This document shows, piece by piece, positions 54,932 to 64,000 of a stretch of 64,000 bases of DNA. The DNA is taken from contig NC_134030.1 of the NCBI RefSeq assembly GCF_964204645.1, positions 1,467,855-1,531,854 of the forward strand. Direction: 5' to 3'. Made by a program: the position numbers and the translations under genes. How positions within the stretch are numbered: the stretch's first letter is position 1; every line of letters starts with the position of its first letter. Under the pieces are notes generated by a model. It was not told the DNA's origin. It made no database searches and saw nothing but the letters and a program-made list of their open reading frames with translations. The stretch is from Tubulanus polymorphus. Lineage: Eukaryota; Nemertea; Palaeonemertea; Tubulaniformes; Tubulanidae.

Positions 54932-54983
54932 GTGCCTTGAACGCATGAGTCGTTCATGCGCGCCTAATATGCCTTCACTGAAA
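54912..54983 (+). terminator. Hairpin spanning the stop codon
   Basis: TTTCAGTGAAGGGATATTAG (54912-54931) and the following G pair with CCTAATATGCCTTCACTGAA and A (54963-54983), with one mismatch. The loop holds a second palindrome, GAACGCATGAGTCGTTC. The stop codon TAG lies inside the stem. No AATAAA was seen within the next 60 bp. The role as a 3' processing or stability element is inferred; it could also be a former transposon end. Confidence 0.5.
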
Positions 54984-55084
54984 AAAAATCAACTATAACA
55001 TGTACACATATTTTTTGATTTAATTTTAGTCCAATTCCACAATTATTTCGGCTTACAATAGTGTCTTCAATTCTTTAAAGCCCA

Positions 55085-55200
55085 AAGCACCTTTTTGACT
55101 CAACATCCAGTATGAAGGTGGCCGGGAATCGGGCCTGTTTTCTTCCATTTTTGTATCCCGCCCAGCATACTGGTTGTTGACTCGAAAAGGTGCTCGCTCT
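55085..55200. repeat. Imperfect foldback downstream of the gene
   Basis: AGCACCTTTTTGACTCAACA near 55087 pairs with TGTTGACTCGAAAAGGTGCT near 55173-55192, and CCAGTATG / CATACTGG extend the stem. Confidence 0.7.
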
Positions 55201-55590
55201 GGGAGCTTATCAAAGGCAGGTGATGGGAAAGGTGCCATCACACACTCTCCTTTGATAAGTTTCCTAGAGTGTCACGGGCTTTAACGGGTTGAATTCACTA
55301 TAATACCAATTTTCCAAAATCAATTTAATTTCTTTCAGGCCATTCTTTTTCCATGTTTTTCTGGTACATGTTATGGTTGATTTCCATTTTCGAAAATCCG
55401 GAATTGAAGCCGTTCGAAGTCGGGGGGATGGTGGTGGGGTTGGGTTAGTTTAGGGTTCCTCTCTGATTACCTTCTTTAGCTCATCATCCGTGCAGGTGGC
55501 GCTTGCTCTTCTAGCCGGTGTTCCCTGGGGTAAACATTTTAAATTTAAAAAATCAAAAATAAAAAAAAAATTATAAAATCTTTAAAAATC
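55201..55590. other. No gene recognised
   Basis: Contains CTTATCAAAGG / CCTTTGATAAG as a further small inverted repeat (about 55207 and 55250). GGTGGTGGGGTTGGG near 55430 faintly resembles the terminal exon. Confidence 0.4.
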
Positions 55591-56045
55591 TCATCTCATT
55601 TCATCCAATTTATTTATTTGCGGGTGCGATGCCTATCGCACCCATTCATGTCATTCATCCAAAAAAAAATAAAAAACTAAAAACGAAAAAAAAATATTAA
55701 AATTAAAAAATCTCATCTCATTTCATCCAATTTATTTATTTGCGGGTGCGATCCCTATCGCACCCATTCATGTCATTCATCAAAAAAAAATTAAAACTAA
55801 AAACGAAAAAAAATATAAAAATTTAAAAAATCTCATCTCATTTCATCCAATTTATTTATTTGCGGGTGCGATTCCTATCGCACCCATTCATGTCATTCAT
55901 CCAAAAAAAAATAAAAAACTAAAAACGAAAAAAAAATATTAAAATTAAAAAATCTCATCTCATTTCATCCAATTTATTTATTTGCGGGTGCGATTCCTAT
56001 CGCACCCATTCATGTCATTCATCCAAAAAAAATTTAAAAACTAGA
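55591..56045 (+). repeat. ~121-bp tandem repeat (4 copies) with a GC-rich hairpin
   Basis: GGGTGCGAT-NCCT-ATCGCACCC at 55622, 55744, 55864 and 55986. The stem is invariant, the loop differs (GCCT, CCCT, TCCT, TCCT). The flanks are T- and A-rich. Confidence 0.92.
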
Positions 56046-56279
56046 AATTAAAGTTCTAAGTTTGTTGTTAGATTCTATTCAAAGAACGTTGTAAAGTTCT
56101 TAATTTGTCGTAAAAAACGTTAGAAAAAAAGAACTTCTTAAAGTTCTCAATCTGCCGTAAAATGCAATTGAAAAGATTATAACTCACATGAAAATTAAAA
56201 AGATAAAATAATTGATAAATAATCATTAATAAGAATTGAACTTTGGTCTCGCAATGTTTCCCCGTTATGCATTTTTTAC

Positions 56280-56890
56280 TCGTCGTCAAACATCGGCAGC
56301 TCATCGTCGATACTCGCAGCTCGATACACACCAGCAGCTCGTCGTCGATACACACCAGCAGCTCGATACACACCAGCAGCTTGTCGTCGATACTCACCAG
56401 CAGCTCGATTCACACCAGCAGTTCGTCGTCGATACACACCAGCAGTTCGTCGTCGATACACACCAGCAGCTCGTCGTCGATACACACCAGCAGTTCGTCG
56501 TCGATACACACCAGCAGCTCGATACACACCAGCAGTTCGTCATCTATACACACCAGCAGTTCGTCGTTGATACACACCAGCAGTTTGTCGTCGATACACA
56601 CCAGCAGTTCGTCGTCGATACACACCAGCAGTTGGATACACACCAGCAGCTCGATACTCAGCAGCAGTTTGATACACACCAGCAGCTCGTCGATACACAC
56701 CAGCAGTTCGTCGTCGATACACACCAGAAGCTCGATACACACCAGCAGCTCGTCGTCGATACACACCAGCAGCTCGATACTCACAGCTCGATACACACCA
56801 GCAGCTCGTCGATACACACCAGCAGCTCGATACTCACCAGCAGCTCGATACACACCAGCAGCTCGTCGTCGATACACACCAGCAGCTTGA
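56280..56890 (+). repeat. CAGCAGCTCGTCGATACACAC repeat, open in several frames
   Basis: Units of 18 and 24 bp, all multiples of three, so frames remain open: 244 codons from ATG 56236 (DTHQQLVV repeats), 215 codons in a second frame (SSSIHTSS repeats) and 155 on the minus strand. The 244-codon ORF starts MNFGLAMFPRYAFF and ends in a non-repeat tail after 56890, so a low-complexity protein cannot be excluded, but no splice or promoter signal was found. Confidence 0.8.
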
Positions 56891-56970
56891 TACCAAAACA
56901 GCTTTTAGCTGGTGAAAACCTACCCCCCATCGGGGTTAAACATGATCAAGCTATTATTCTAGGAATATAA

Positions 56971-57846
56971 CTGTTGCAAGGGAAGTTAAGATTCATTATA
57001 TCCTAAACTTGATACAAAGAGATTATTGCTAATCATGAATTTCAAGGGTTTAAAAACTGATTTAAAAATCTTGAAAGACGCTCGGTCTCACTAGAGATTT
57101 TCATCTTAAAGATTTATTGTCCTCTTACTATTGTTTAGGTGATCTATAATTTGGTAAATGCTGCTGTTGGAAAGATGCCAGAAGAAAGTTGATTCGTGCA
57201 CATCTTCACTTCACGTATTTATTGCACAAGGCGCCGACTTGCACCTGCACTACACCATTCACACTTCACCACTTCTGCATCTTTATCAATTAATTCTGGC
57301 ATCTATTTGAAAATTACTTTAAACATCAGATCTCAAACTGAAACATTGAGGTATTGAATTTCAAACTGAAATATCGAGCTATCGAATCTCGATCTCAAAT
57401 GTTTACTGGAAGCCATATTTGATGTTGTATTATTCATCATAAATTGTTTAGTGTTTTCTGGCATATGCGGGCCATTTAAGATGGTCAGATAAATTCCCCG
57501 GTGGAAAATATATCTCGTGGAAGAGTCATGGAAATGAAAAATATCTTATGTAGATGTGAAGTTAGGAACCTTGCAACAGTTATTCCACCTGAGGATAATT
57601 TGATATAAGATGAATCAGTTATTGGATCATTTAACTGAAGCCAAATATAGTGAAAAATCTTAGTAAAAATTTGTCTCAAACTACAATTGAAAGGACTTAT
57701 CACAGTTCTAATTCGACTCTAGGTGCGTTCAGAAGAACTTCTTAACAGTGAAAAAACTTGACTAAAAATCAGGAATCGACCCTGTTCATTGATAAGATTT
57801 GATCTTTATTTGAAGATTAAGAATCAAACTCGCTAATTCACAATTT
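56971..57846. other. No gene recognised
   Basis: Unique AT-rich DNA without exon support. Confidence 0.45.
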
Positions 57847-57869
57847 TTGGTAGTAAATACTGTTGATCC

Positions 57870-58072
57870 ATCATATTCGCAGCCCCCCGTGGGCTTACCA
57901 ATCCATCATACGTGCAGCCACCTTGCGCTTACCAGTCTATCATACTCGCAGCCCCAGTGGGCTTTTCGATCCATCATACGTGCAGCCCCCGTGGGCTTAC
58001 CAGTCCATCATACTCGCAGCCCCAGTGGGCTTATCAATCCATCATACGCGCAGCCCCCTTGGGCTTATCAAT
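57870..58072 (+). repeat. ~33-bp tandem repeat (6-7 copies)
   Basis: CCATCATACGTGCAGCCCCC and GTGGGCTTACCAGT recur with ~33-bp period. Confidence 0.9.
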
Positions 58073-58255
58073 GAGAAACATTCAGACATAGTAACCGTTT
58101 TACTCGTGCTTTTCAACGACACCGTCTTATCACTCTGTAGAACGGCGATCGCAGCGTGAAATTTGTAATCGTATTTCTCCGCTGAATTTGAATATTTGAT
58201 ACGCGACGCGCGTGATTGAAGCTTTGTTTATGTTCGTGCTTGCCGCGATGAATTG

Positions 58256-58540
58256 TCATAAATATATCCTCCGTACAGGAGGACCATGAAAAGGTTTGAA
58301 GGGATCCCTAGTTAGCGCTTGTCCAGGTTTGGCTCTGGACCCGCTTGTTCGACTAGGCATCTTGTTGGAAATTTTGTCGACTGAAACTTCCGTAACTTTC
58401 GTTTTAGACCTCGCTGCTCGAAGAGCCGTTGCTGCGTCGGTTACTGTCATGCTTCGGCACAATTTTGAACGATTGTTGGAAACCGCCTTGTTCTTCTGCT
58501 GCAGATGTTGACTGTGTCGTACCCACAGTAAAGTAGCCAT
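58256..58540 (-). CDS. Small single-exon ORF, 94 aa, unknown
   Basis: ATG at 58540 in a good context (TTTAAGATGGC), stop TGA at 58256. It reads MATLLWVRHSQHLQQKNKAV, then a basic Ser/Thr/Lys-rich stretch (AARSKTKVTEVSVDKISNK) and ends DPFKPFHGPPVRRIYL. Not repetitive, no bias from slippage, and of higher GC than its surroundings. No signal peptide or membrane segment is evident; charge suggests a nuclear or cytoplasmic basic protein. The 71-aa plus-strand ORF inside it is a shadow. Function unknown. Confidence 0.5.
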   Translation of the reverse strand: MATLLWVRHSQHLQQKNKAVSNNRSKLCRSMTVTDAATALRAARSKTKVTEVSVDKISNKMPSRTSGSRAKPGQALTRDPFKPFHGPPVRRIYL

Positions 58541-58935
58541 CTTAAATTCAAATAGTTTCGGACATTTGAGGTCCTCATCAACTCCGAGTCTTCATTCAAC
58601 TGCAGTTACTGCCATTTGCCAGTGTCTGATGTAGAAGTTCTGACTTGACATTTTGATTTTCAGAATTAAAACCTTTTTTCTATTAAAGAAATTAGATATT
58701 GGTTAAAAAACAAGTGAATAATTGTTTGTAAGAAAAAAGAAAATCATGTTAGAAAAAAATATAGATGTAAAAAAATATAGATGTAAGAAAAAAAAAGTAT
58801 ATTGTAAATCGACGAGACGACAGAACCAGCATCAGCAACAACAACATCAGAGGAAGCAGTAACCAGTTATTTATCAGCTCCATAAATTACTGAAACGAAA
58901 TCCACAACTCGGATACCAACCACACTCAACTCTAG
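58541..58935. other. AT-rich, no gene recognised
   Basis: Contains A-rich repeats of ATATAGATGTAAGAAAAAAA and a short CAGCAACAACAACATCAG run at about 58828-58850. Confidence 0.4.
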
Positions 58936-59250
58936 AATTGTTCATACAACTGTCAACATGGAGTTCATCTCACAAGCAAATTAGGTAATTATCTTATGAA
59001 ATTGTATGAATTGCCAATTTAACATTTTTGCATTTCAAGTAGGTGTAATTGAATGTTTGTCAACCTTACTCTTATAAAACTGTGTTAACCGTTGAACAGG
59101 ATTCTAAGACTGTGCAGAAAACCCGTTATCGCTGCTTTGCAGCTATAATTATCTGATAAATTAGTATGGAATGCCAATTTTACATTTTTGCATTTAAGTT
59201 TAAGTGAGTTTAAAATCACGTTTCATTTGTTGTTTATTTTGTCTTTTCAG

Positions 59251-60567
59251 TTTTCAATTTGCCGAGATCAGTCGTCAAAAACTGTTACAACGGAAACTAA
59301 GATAACAAAGACTTGATTTGGCAAAGATTGAAGAAATCCTGCGAAAAGATTATTCATGAATTGTTCATACAACTGTCAACATGGAGTTCATCTCACAAGC
59401 AAATTAGGTAATTATCTTATGATTTTGTATGAAATGCTAATTTTTACTCGTTAATTTTTTACAAATAAGTTGACTTTGAAATCTTTATTAATTTCTTGTT
59501 TATTTTGTTTTTTCAGTTTTCAATTTGCCGAGATCAGTCATCAAAAACTGTTACAACGGAAACTAAGATAACAAAGACTTGATTTGGCAAAGATTGAAGA
59601 AATCCTGCGAAAAGCTTATTCATGAATTGTTCATACAACTGTCAACATGGAGTTCATCTCACAAGCAAATTAGGTAGTTATCTTAGGATTTTGTATGAAA
59701 TGCTAATTTTTACTCGTTAATTTTTTACAAATAAGTTGACTTTGAAATCTTTATTAATTTCTTGTTTATTTTGTTTTTTCAGTTTTCAATTTGCCGAGAT
59801 CAGTCATAAAAAAACTGTTACAACGGAAACTAAGATAACAAAGACTTGATTTGGCAAAGATTGAAGAAATCCTGCGAAGAGATTATTCAAGAATTGTTCA
59901 TACAACTGTCAACATGGAGTTCATCTCACAAGCAAATTAGGTAATTATCTTATGGTTTTGTATGAAATGCTAATTTTACATTTTTGCATTTAAGTTTAAA
60001 TGAGTTTAAAATCACGTTTCATTTGCTGTTTATTTTGTCTTTTCAGTTTTCAATTTGCCGAGATCAATCGTCAGAAAACTGTTTCAACGGAAACTAAGAT
60101 AACAAAGACTTGATTTGGCAAAGATTGAAGAAATCCTGAGAAGAGATTATTCATGAATCATATAACTGTCAACATGGAGTTCATCTCACGAGCAAATTAG
60201 GTAATTATCTTATGATTTGTATGAAATGCTAATTTTTACATTTAAGTTTAAATGAGTTTAAAATCACGTTTCATTTGTTGTTTATTTTGTCTTTTCAGTT
60301 TTCAATTTGCCGAGATCAGTCGTCAGAAAACTGTTACAATGGAAACTAAGATAACAAAGACTTGATTTCGGCAAAGATTGAAGAAATCCTGAGAAGAGAT
60401 TATTCATGAATTGTTCATACAACTGTCAACATGGAGTTCATCTCACAAGCAAATTAGGTAATTATCTTATGATTTTGTATGAAATGCTAAATTTTACTCG
60501 TTATTTTTTTAACTAATAAGTTGACTTTGAAATCTTTATTTATTTCTTGTTTATTTTGTCTTTTCAG
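59251..60567 (+). other. Five tandem ~157-nt exons with ~105-nt introns
   Basis: All acceptors read TTTTGTCTTTTCAG or TTTTGTTTTTTCAG and all donors AAATTAG|GTAATTATC, except GTAGTTATC at 59674. Units 60047-60200 and 60299-60457 differ by small deletions. The repeated module includes the intron. Confidence 0.8.
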
Positions 60568-60681
60568 TTTTGAATTTGCCGAGATTCACATGTAGCAGAT
60601 ATAATGGAATTAAGTATTGAGAACCGCAACTTAACAATAAACCGGATCAACTTAATATAGTGCTGAGGACCAAAAATAAAG

Positions 60682-60985
60682 GATAAACCCGACCAGTGTA
60701 ATTCAGTGTCGAGAACCGCAGTTAAACGATGAACCCGACCAGTGTAATTCAGTGTCGAGAACCGCAGTTAAACGATGAACCCGACCAGTGTAATTCAGTG
60801 TCCAGAGCCGCAGTTAAACAATGAACCGGACCAGTGTAATTCAGTGTCGAGAACCGCAATTAAACGATGAACCGGACCAGTGTAATTAAGTGTCGAGAAC
60901 CACAATTAAACGATAAACCGGACCAGTGTAATTCAGTGTCGAGAACCGTAATTAAACGATGAACCGGCCCAGTGTAATTCAGTTT
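60682..60985 (+). repeat. 46-bp tandem array (right copy)
   Basis: About 6-7 copies against about 10 in the left copy; unit identical in pattern. Confidence 0.9.
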
Positions 60986-61179
60986 CGCAATAACCGCAAT
61001 AAAACGATAATCTGGAGTTGTAATAGTGTTGTGTATTTGCGTAGTGGATCAAGTGGAAGGATTTTAAGTGTATTTGGTGACTTTAATTCGTTCGCATCCA
61101 ACAGAATCAACAAAGACATTACAAAAAACGACAAAAAATGATTGAATGTAAATGCATTGAATTTAGGTTTGATGATCAA

Positions 61180-62130
61180 GATAATCACTGATCAAGATTG
61201 ACAGTTATAATCCATAATTGTTGAACTTGATCAGAGATTTTCAAGATCGATTTTAAGGTGATTCAGAAGTTTAAATCTGATGTTTTAATCTCTGGGACTC
61301 AGATATTAAATCAATAGATTTTTACTGCTGAATGATCTTCATGTACAGATGAGCTACAATTGTTCCTAGTGTGTTCTGTTAAGACTGATTAAAGGGTGGA
61401 AAAACTTGACTCAAATTCAAATTGAGTCGAGTTTTTCCAAGATAATCTCTGATCAAGATCAGCAGTTACCGGTATAATCCATAATTGTTGAACTTGATTG
61501 GTGATTTTCAAGATCTGTTTTAAGGTGATTCACAAGTTTAAATCTGATGTTTAAATCTCTGGGTTCCAGATATTAAATCAATAGATTTTTACTGCTGAAT
61601 GACCTTCGTGTTCAGATAAGCTACAATTGTTCCTAGTGTGTTCTGTTAAGGAAGGGTGGAAAAACTTGACCCAAATTCAAATTGAGTCGAGTTTTTCCAA
61701 GATAATCTCTGATCAAGATCGGCAGTTATAATCCATAATTGTTGAACTTGATTGGAGATTTTCGAGAACTGTTTTTAAGGTGATTCAGAAGTGTGAATCT
61801 GATGTTTTAATCTCTGGGTTTCAGAGATTAAATCAATAGGTTTTAACTTCTGAATCACTTCGGGTTTAGGTAAGTTAAAGTGTTTCCTATTGTAATCTGT
61901 TAAACTGATTAAAGGGTGGAAAAACTTGATTCAAATTAATAATCTGAATCAAGTTTTCCAATGATAATCCGCGATCAAGTTCGGCAGTTATAATTCATAA
62001 CTGTTGAACTCAATTCACAATTAAATGAACTTTTTTAAGGTGATTCAGAAGTATAAATCTGATGTTTTAATCTCTGGGTTTCAGAGATTAAATCAATAGG
62101 CTTTACTTCTGAATCACTGTTAGGTTTTGA
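61180..62130 (+). repeat. Structured ~250-bp repeats (right copy)
   Basis: Four units with the same outer, inner and inter-unit hairpins as 1335-2290; the few substitutions mostly fall outside stems. Confidence 0.85.
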
Positions 62131-62836
62131 TAAGTTGTAAGTTGTTCCTATTGTTTAATGAATTGGTAGAAATTCTATTTTTAGGTGACAGGTCAAATAG
62201 ATTAGAACAGTAATTTATGCAGAGGTTGAATTAATTTAATGTTTGATATACCAAAGAATGGTTTATTGTGAAGATTTAATTAAAATCTTAAATAAAGAGT
62301 TGTTCAATTTCATAAATGTTTTGTTTTCGATGAAGTTTTTTCATTTTCTGGATTTGAGGAATTTGACTTTAAACACATCGGTGGATTCAGCACAGTTCTG
62401 TGGACACAGTTTTTGGACCGAGACACAGCTCAAGACCCAGTTACAAGTTCAACTGGACTCCATCCCAAAAAACCCTGGGCCCTTCAAACCTTTAAGTAAG
62501 ATGCTCACTTACAGATTCATAAAATTGACCCTTATTATCTTGTCATCTGCAGAACCATCTCAAGAGGCTTAAACCAAGAATTTCTTGTAATGTTCAACAA
62601 ATGTGAATTACATTAAGTAATTTTTGAGATCGACTTATTACCACCAGTATTGAGTTTTTTCTAAATCACAGTCTACTTATTTTATATTCATCCACGATTT
62701 CATAGCTCTTTAACTATTCAACCCTTTCCCTGATGGGCCCTGGCCCCAATTGCTGAACCCAGTTCTCCAAGTCTAACGTCTGGGTTTAATGGTTTATCAG
62801 AGAATTAATGGATTAATTGGAAATAATCTAACAATC

Positions 62837-62842
62837 AATAAA
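62837..62842 (+). terminator. Polyadenylation signal AATAAA (right copy)
   Basis: Same position relative to the duplicated tail as 2987-2992, three bases from the duplication edge. Confidence 0.45.
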
Positions 62843-62849
62843 GTTGTTC

Positions 62850-62913
62850 TTTTTTGATACGGGCTAGAAGTTGAGGGGCCCGCGCCCCGGGTTTTCTTTA
62901 AAGCTTTTGGCAT
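62850..62913 (-). pseudogene. MPKA exon at the edge of the duplication
   Basis: ATG at 62913 reads MPKALKKTRGAGPSTSSPY and then continues into CAAAAAAGAACAAC, where the duplicated segment cuts in. No donor. It is coupled to satellite array E by the usual spacer. Confidence 0.6.
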
Positions 62914-62985
62914 TATCTAGAAAAACAAGTAAAAATATTAAATCATTTGAAAATATATTAGTCAGTCTTATTCTGGTTCAGTGAA

Positions 62986-63690
62986 CTAATTCTCTATATG
63001 GTGCATTTAGGGGTCCAGGGACACCACATCCACTAATTCTCTATATGGTGCATGTAGGGGTCCAGGGACACCACATCCACTAATTCTCTATATGATGCAT
63101 GTAGGGGTCCAGGGACACCACATCCACTAATTCTCTATATGGTGCGTGTAGGGGTCCAGGAACACCACATCCACTAATTCTCTATACGATGCATGTAGGG
63201 GTCCAGGGACACCACATCCACTAATTCTCTATACGGTGCATGTAGGGGTCCAGGGACACCACATCCACTCATTCTCTATACGATGCATGTAGGGGTCCAG
63301 GGACACCACATCCACTAATTCTCTATATGGTGCATGTAGGGGTCCAGGGACACCACATCCACTAATTCTCTATATGGTGCATGTAGGGGTCCAGGGACAC
63401 CACATCCACTAATTCTCTATATGGTGCATGTAGGGGTCCAGGGACACCACATCCACTAATTCTCTATATGGTGCATGTAGGGGTCCAGGGACACCACATC
63501 CACTAATTCTCTATATGATGCGTGTAGGGGTCCAGGGACACCACATCCACTAATTCTCTATATGGTGCGTGTAGGGGTCCAGGGACACCACATCCACTAA
63601 TTCTCTATATGGTGCGTGTAGGGGTCCAGGGACACCACATCCACTAATTCTCTATATGGTGCATGTAGGGGTCCAGGGACACCACATCCT
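62986..63690 (-). repeat. 47-bp satellite array E (15 copies)
   Basis: Same unit as arrays A-D; variants GGTGCGTG and GATGCGTG are specific to this array. Confidence 0.95.
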
Positions 63691-64000
63691 CTATTCTGTT
63701 TGGGGCATGGAGATTGCCCAGATTGCCTCTGCTAACAACAGACACCCATTCAACATTTCTCTTTGTGGTACTTTCTTCTTCCTCTTTTCTCTCATTTTAC
63801 AAATTGATATTCAACTATGACCTTTTTCATTTTGATATGATGTTTATCTTTACATCATGGTTGCTGGAGATTGTACAAGGAATGACACAAGAAATAATAT
63901 CCTTAGTTTTAAACTCACAGCTGTTTGCAATTCTTTCATTTAAGCACAGGTTCAATTGAAACGATGCATTCCTATACATATACGCAATCATATCTTTTTT
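63691..64000. other. No gene recognised
   Basis: Unique sequence to the window end; an 81-codon open stretch at 63714 lacks an ATG start and is hydrophobic by AT-rich composition. Confidence 0.4.

Larger units (their letters stand above)
58936..62845 (+). ncRNA. Candidate spliced non-coding transcript, right copy
   Basis: A first exon-like end (58936-58984, donor GTAATTATC) is followed by five complete ~157-nt exon units: 59251-59407, 59517-59673, 59783-59940, 60047-60200 and 60299-60457, then a last exon from 60568. The exons carry stops in all frames. Structured repeats follow, and AATAAA at 62837-62842. Upstream sequence here is unique (58.9 kb), so this copy shows the probable 5' side that is missing from the left copy. 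Confidence 0.42.
59768..62845 (+). repeat. Segmental duplication, right copy
   Basis: Same content as 1-2995. After AATAAAGTT (62845) it is joined directly to the minus-strand MPKA exon fragment at 62850-62913. Confidence 0.93.

Overview
This is animal nuclear DNA: AT-rich, with short exons, GT-AG introns, AATAAA signals and very dense tandem repeats. No rRNA, tRNA, bacterial gene or CRISPR array is supported. The repeat style and the nested DNA-transposon and DIRS-like remnants fit an invertebrate, perhaps a lophotrochozoan, but nothing visible fixes the species. No coding region could be matched to a named protein family except a decayed reverse transcriptase, so coding calls rest on splice signals, phase agreement and paralogue comparison.

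Layout. 1-2995 and 59768-62845 are two copies of a ~3 kb segment. Each holds tandemly repeated non-coding exons (about 157 nt, with strong splice sites), a 46-bp array, a block of ~250-bp repeats that fold into conserved hairpins, and a shared 3' end closing at AATAAA. 4.3-7.5 kb is a long inverted repeat. 7.6-11.8 kb looks like a second non-coding transcription unit built from 53-bp repeats and tandem small exons. 12.6-17.5 kb contains a dispersed repeat family with the core AGACTGGTTGCC. 33.4-35.6 kb is a direct tandem duplication.

The main locus is 20.6-30.7 kb (minus strand) together with 35.9-54.9 kb (plus strand). On the plus strand nine short coding exons join in frame into a predicted 343-residue protein of unknown family: a 21-residue leader starting MPKA, a run of 18 glutamines, short Pro/Ser/Thr exons, a conserved core (FRREEFVRIFLPE, then CPFGDLVGEFKRNLVPDR), and a basic, Gly/Ala-rich tail ending VKGY. 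On the minus strand the same exons occur as a scrambled, mostly broken cluster. The MPKA exon alone appears about eleven times there and once more at 62.9 kb; three minus copies are intact with good donors. A 47-bp satellite (about 70 copies in five arrays) sits directly upstream of five of these exons, so exon and satellite seem to have spread together. One minus copy has lost an intron precisely.

The large introns of the plus gene carry a ~19-bp repeat, a 40-bp array split by a 1.2-kb transposon with a clean 5-bp target duplication, a DIRS-like retroelement remnant with a nested MITE, a 63-bp array in which every unit carries GTAAGT, and a 539-bp MITE whose empty site is preserved in the minus paralogue. 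The inverted arms also carry matching CTCF-like motifs in convergent orientation. Downstream (55-58.6 kb) are hairpin-bearing and CAG-rich repeats and one small unique ORF on the minus strand.
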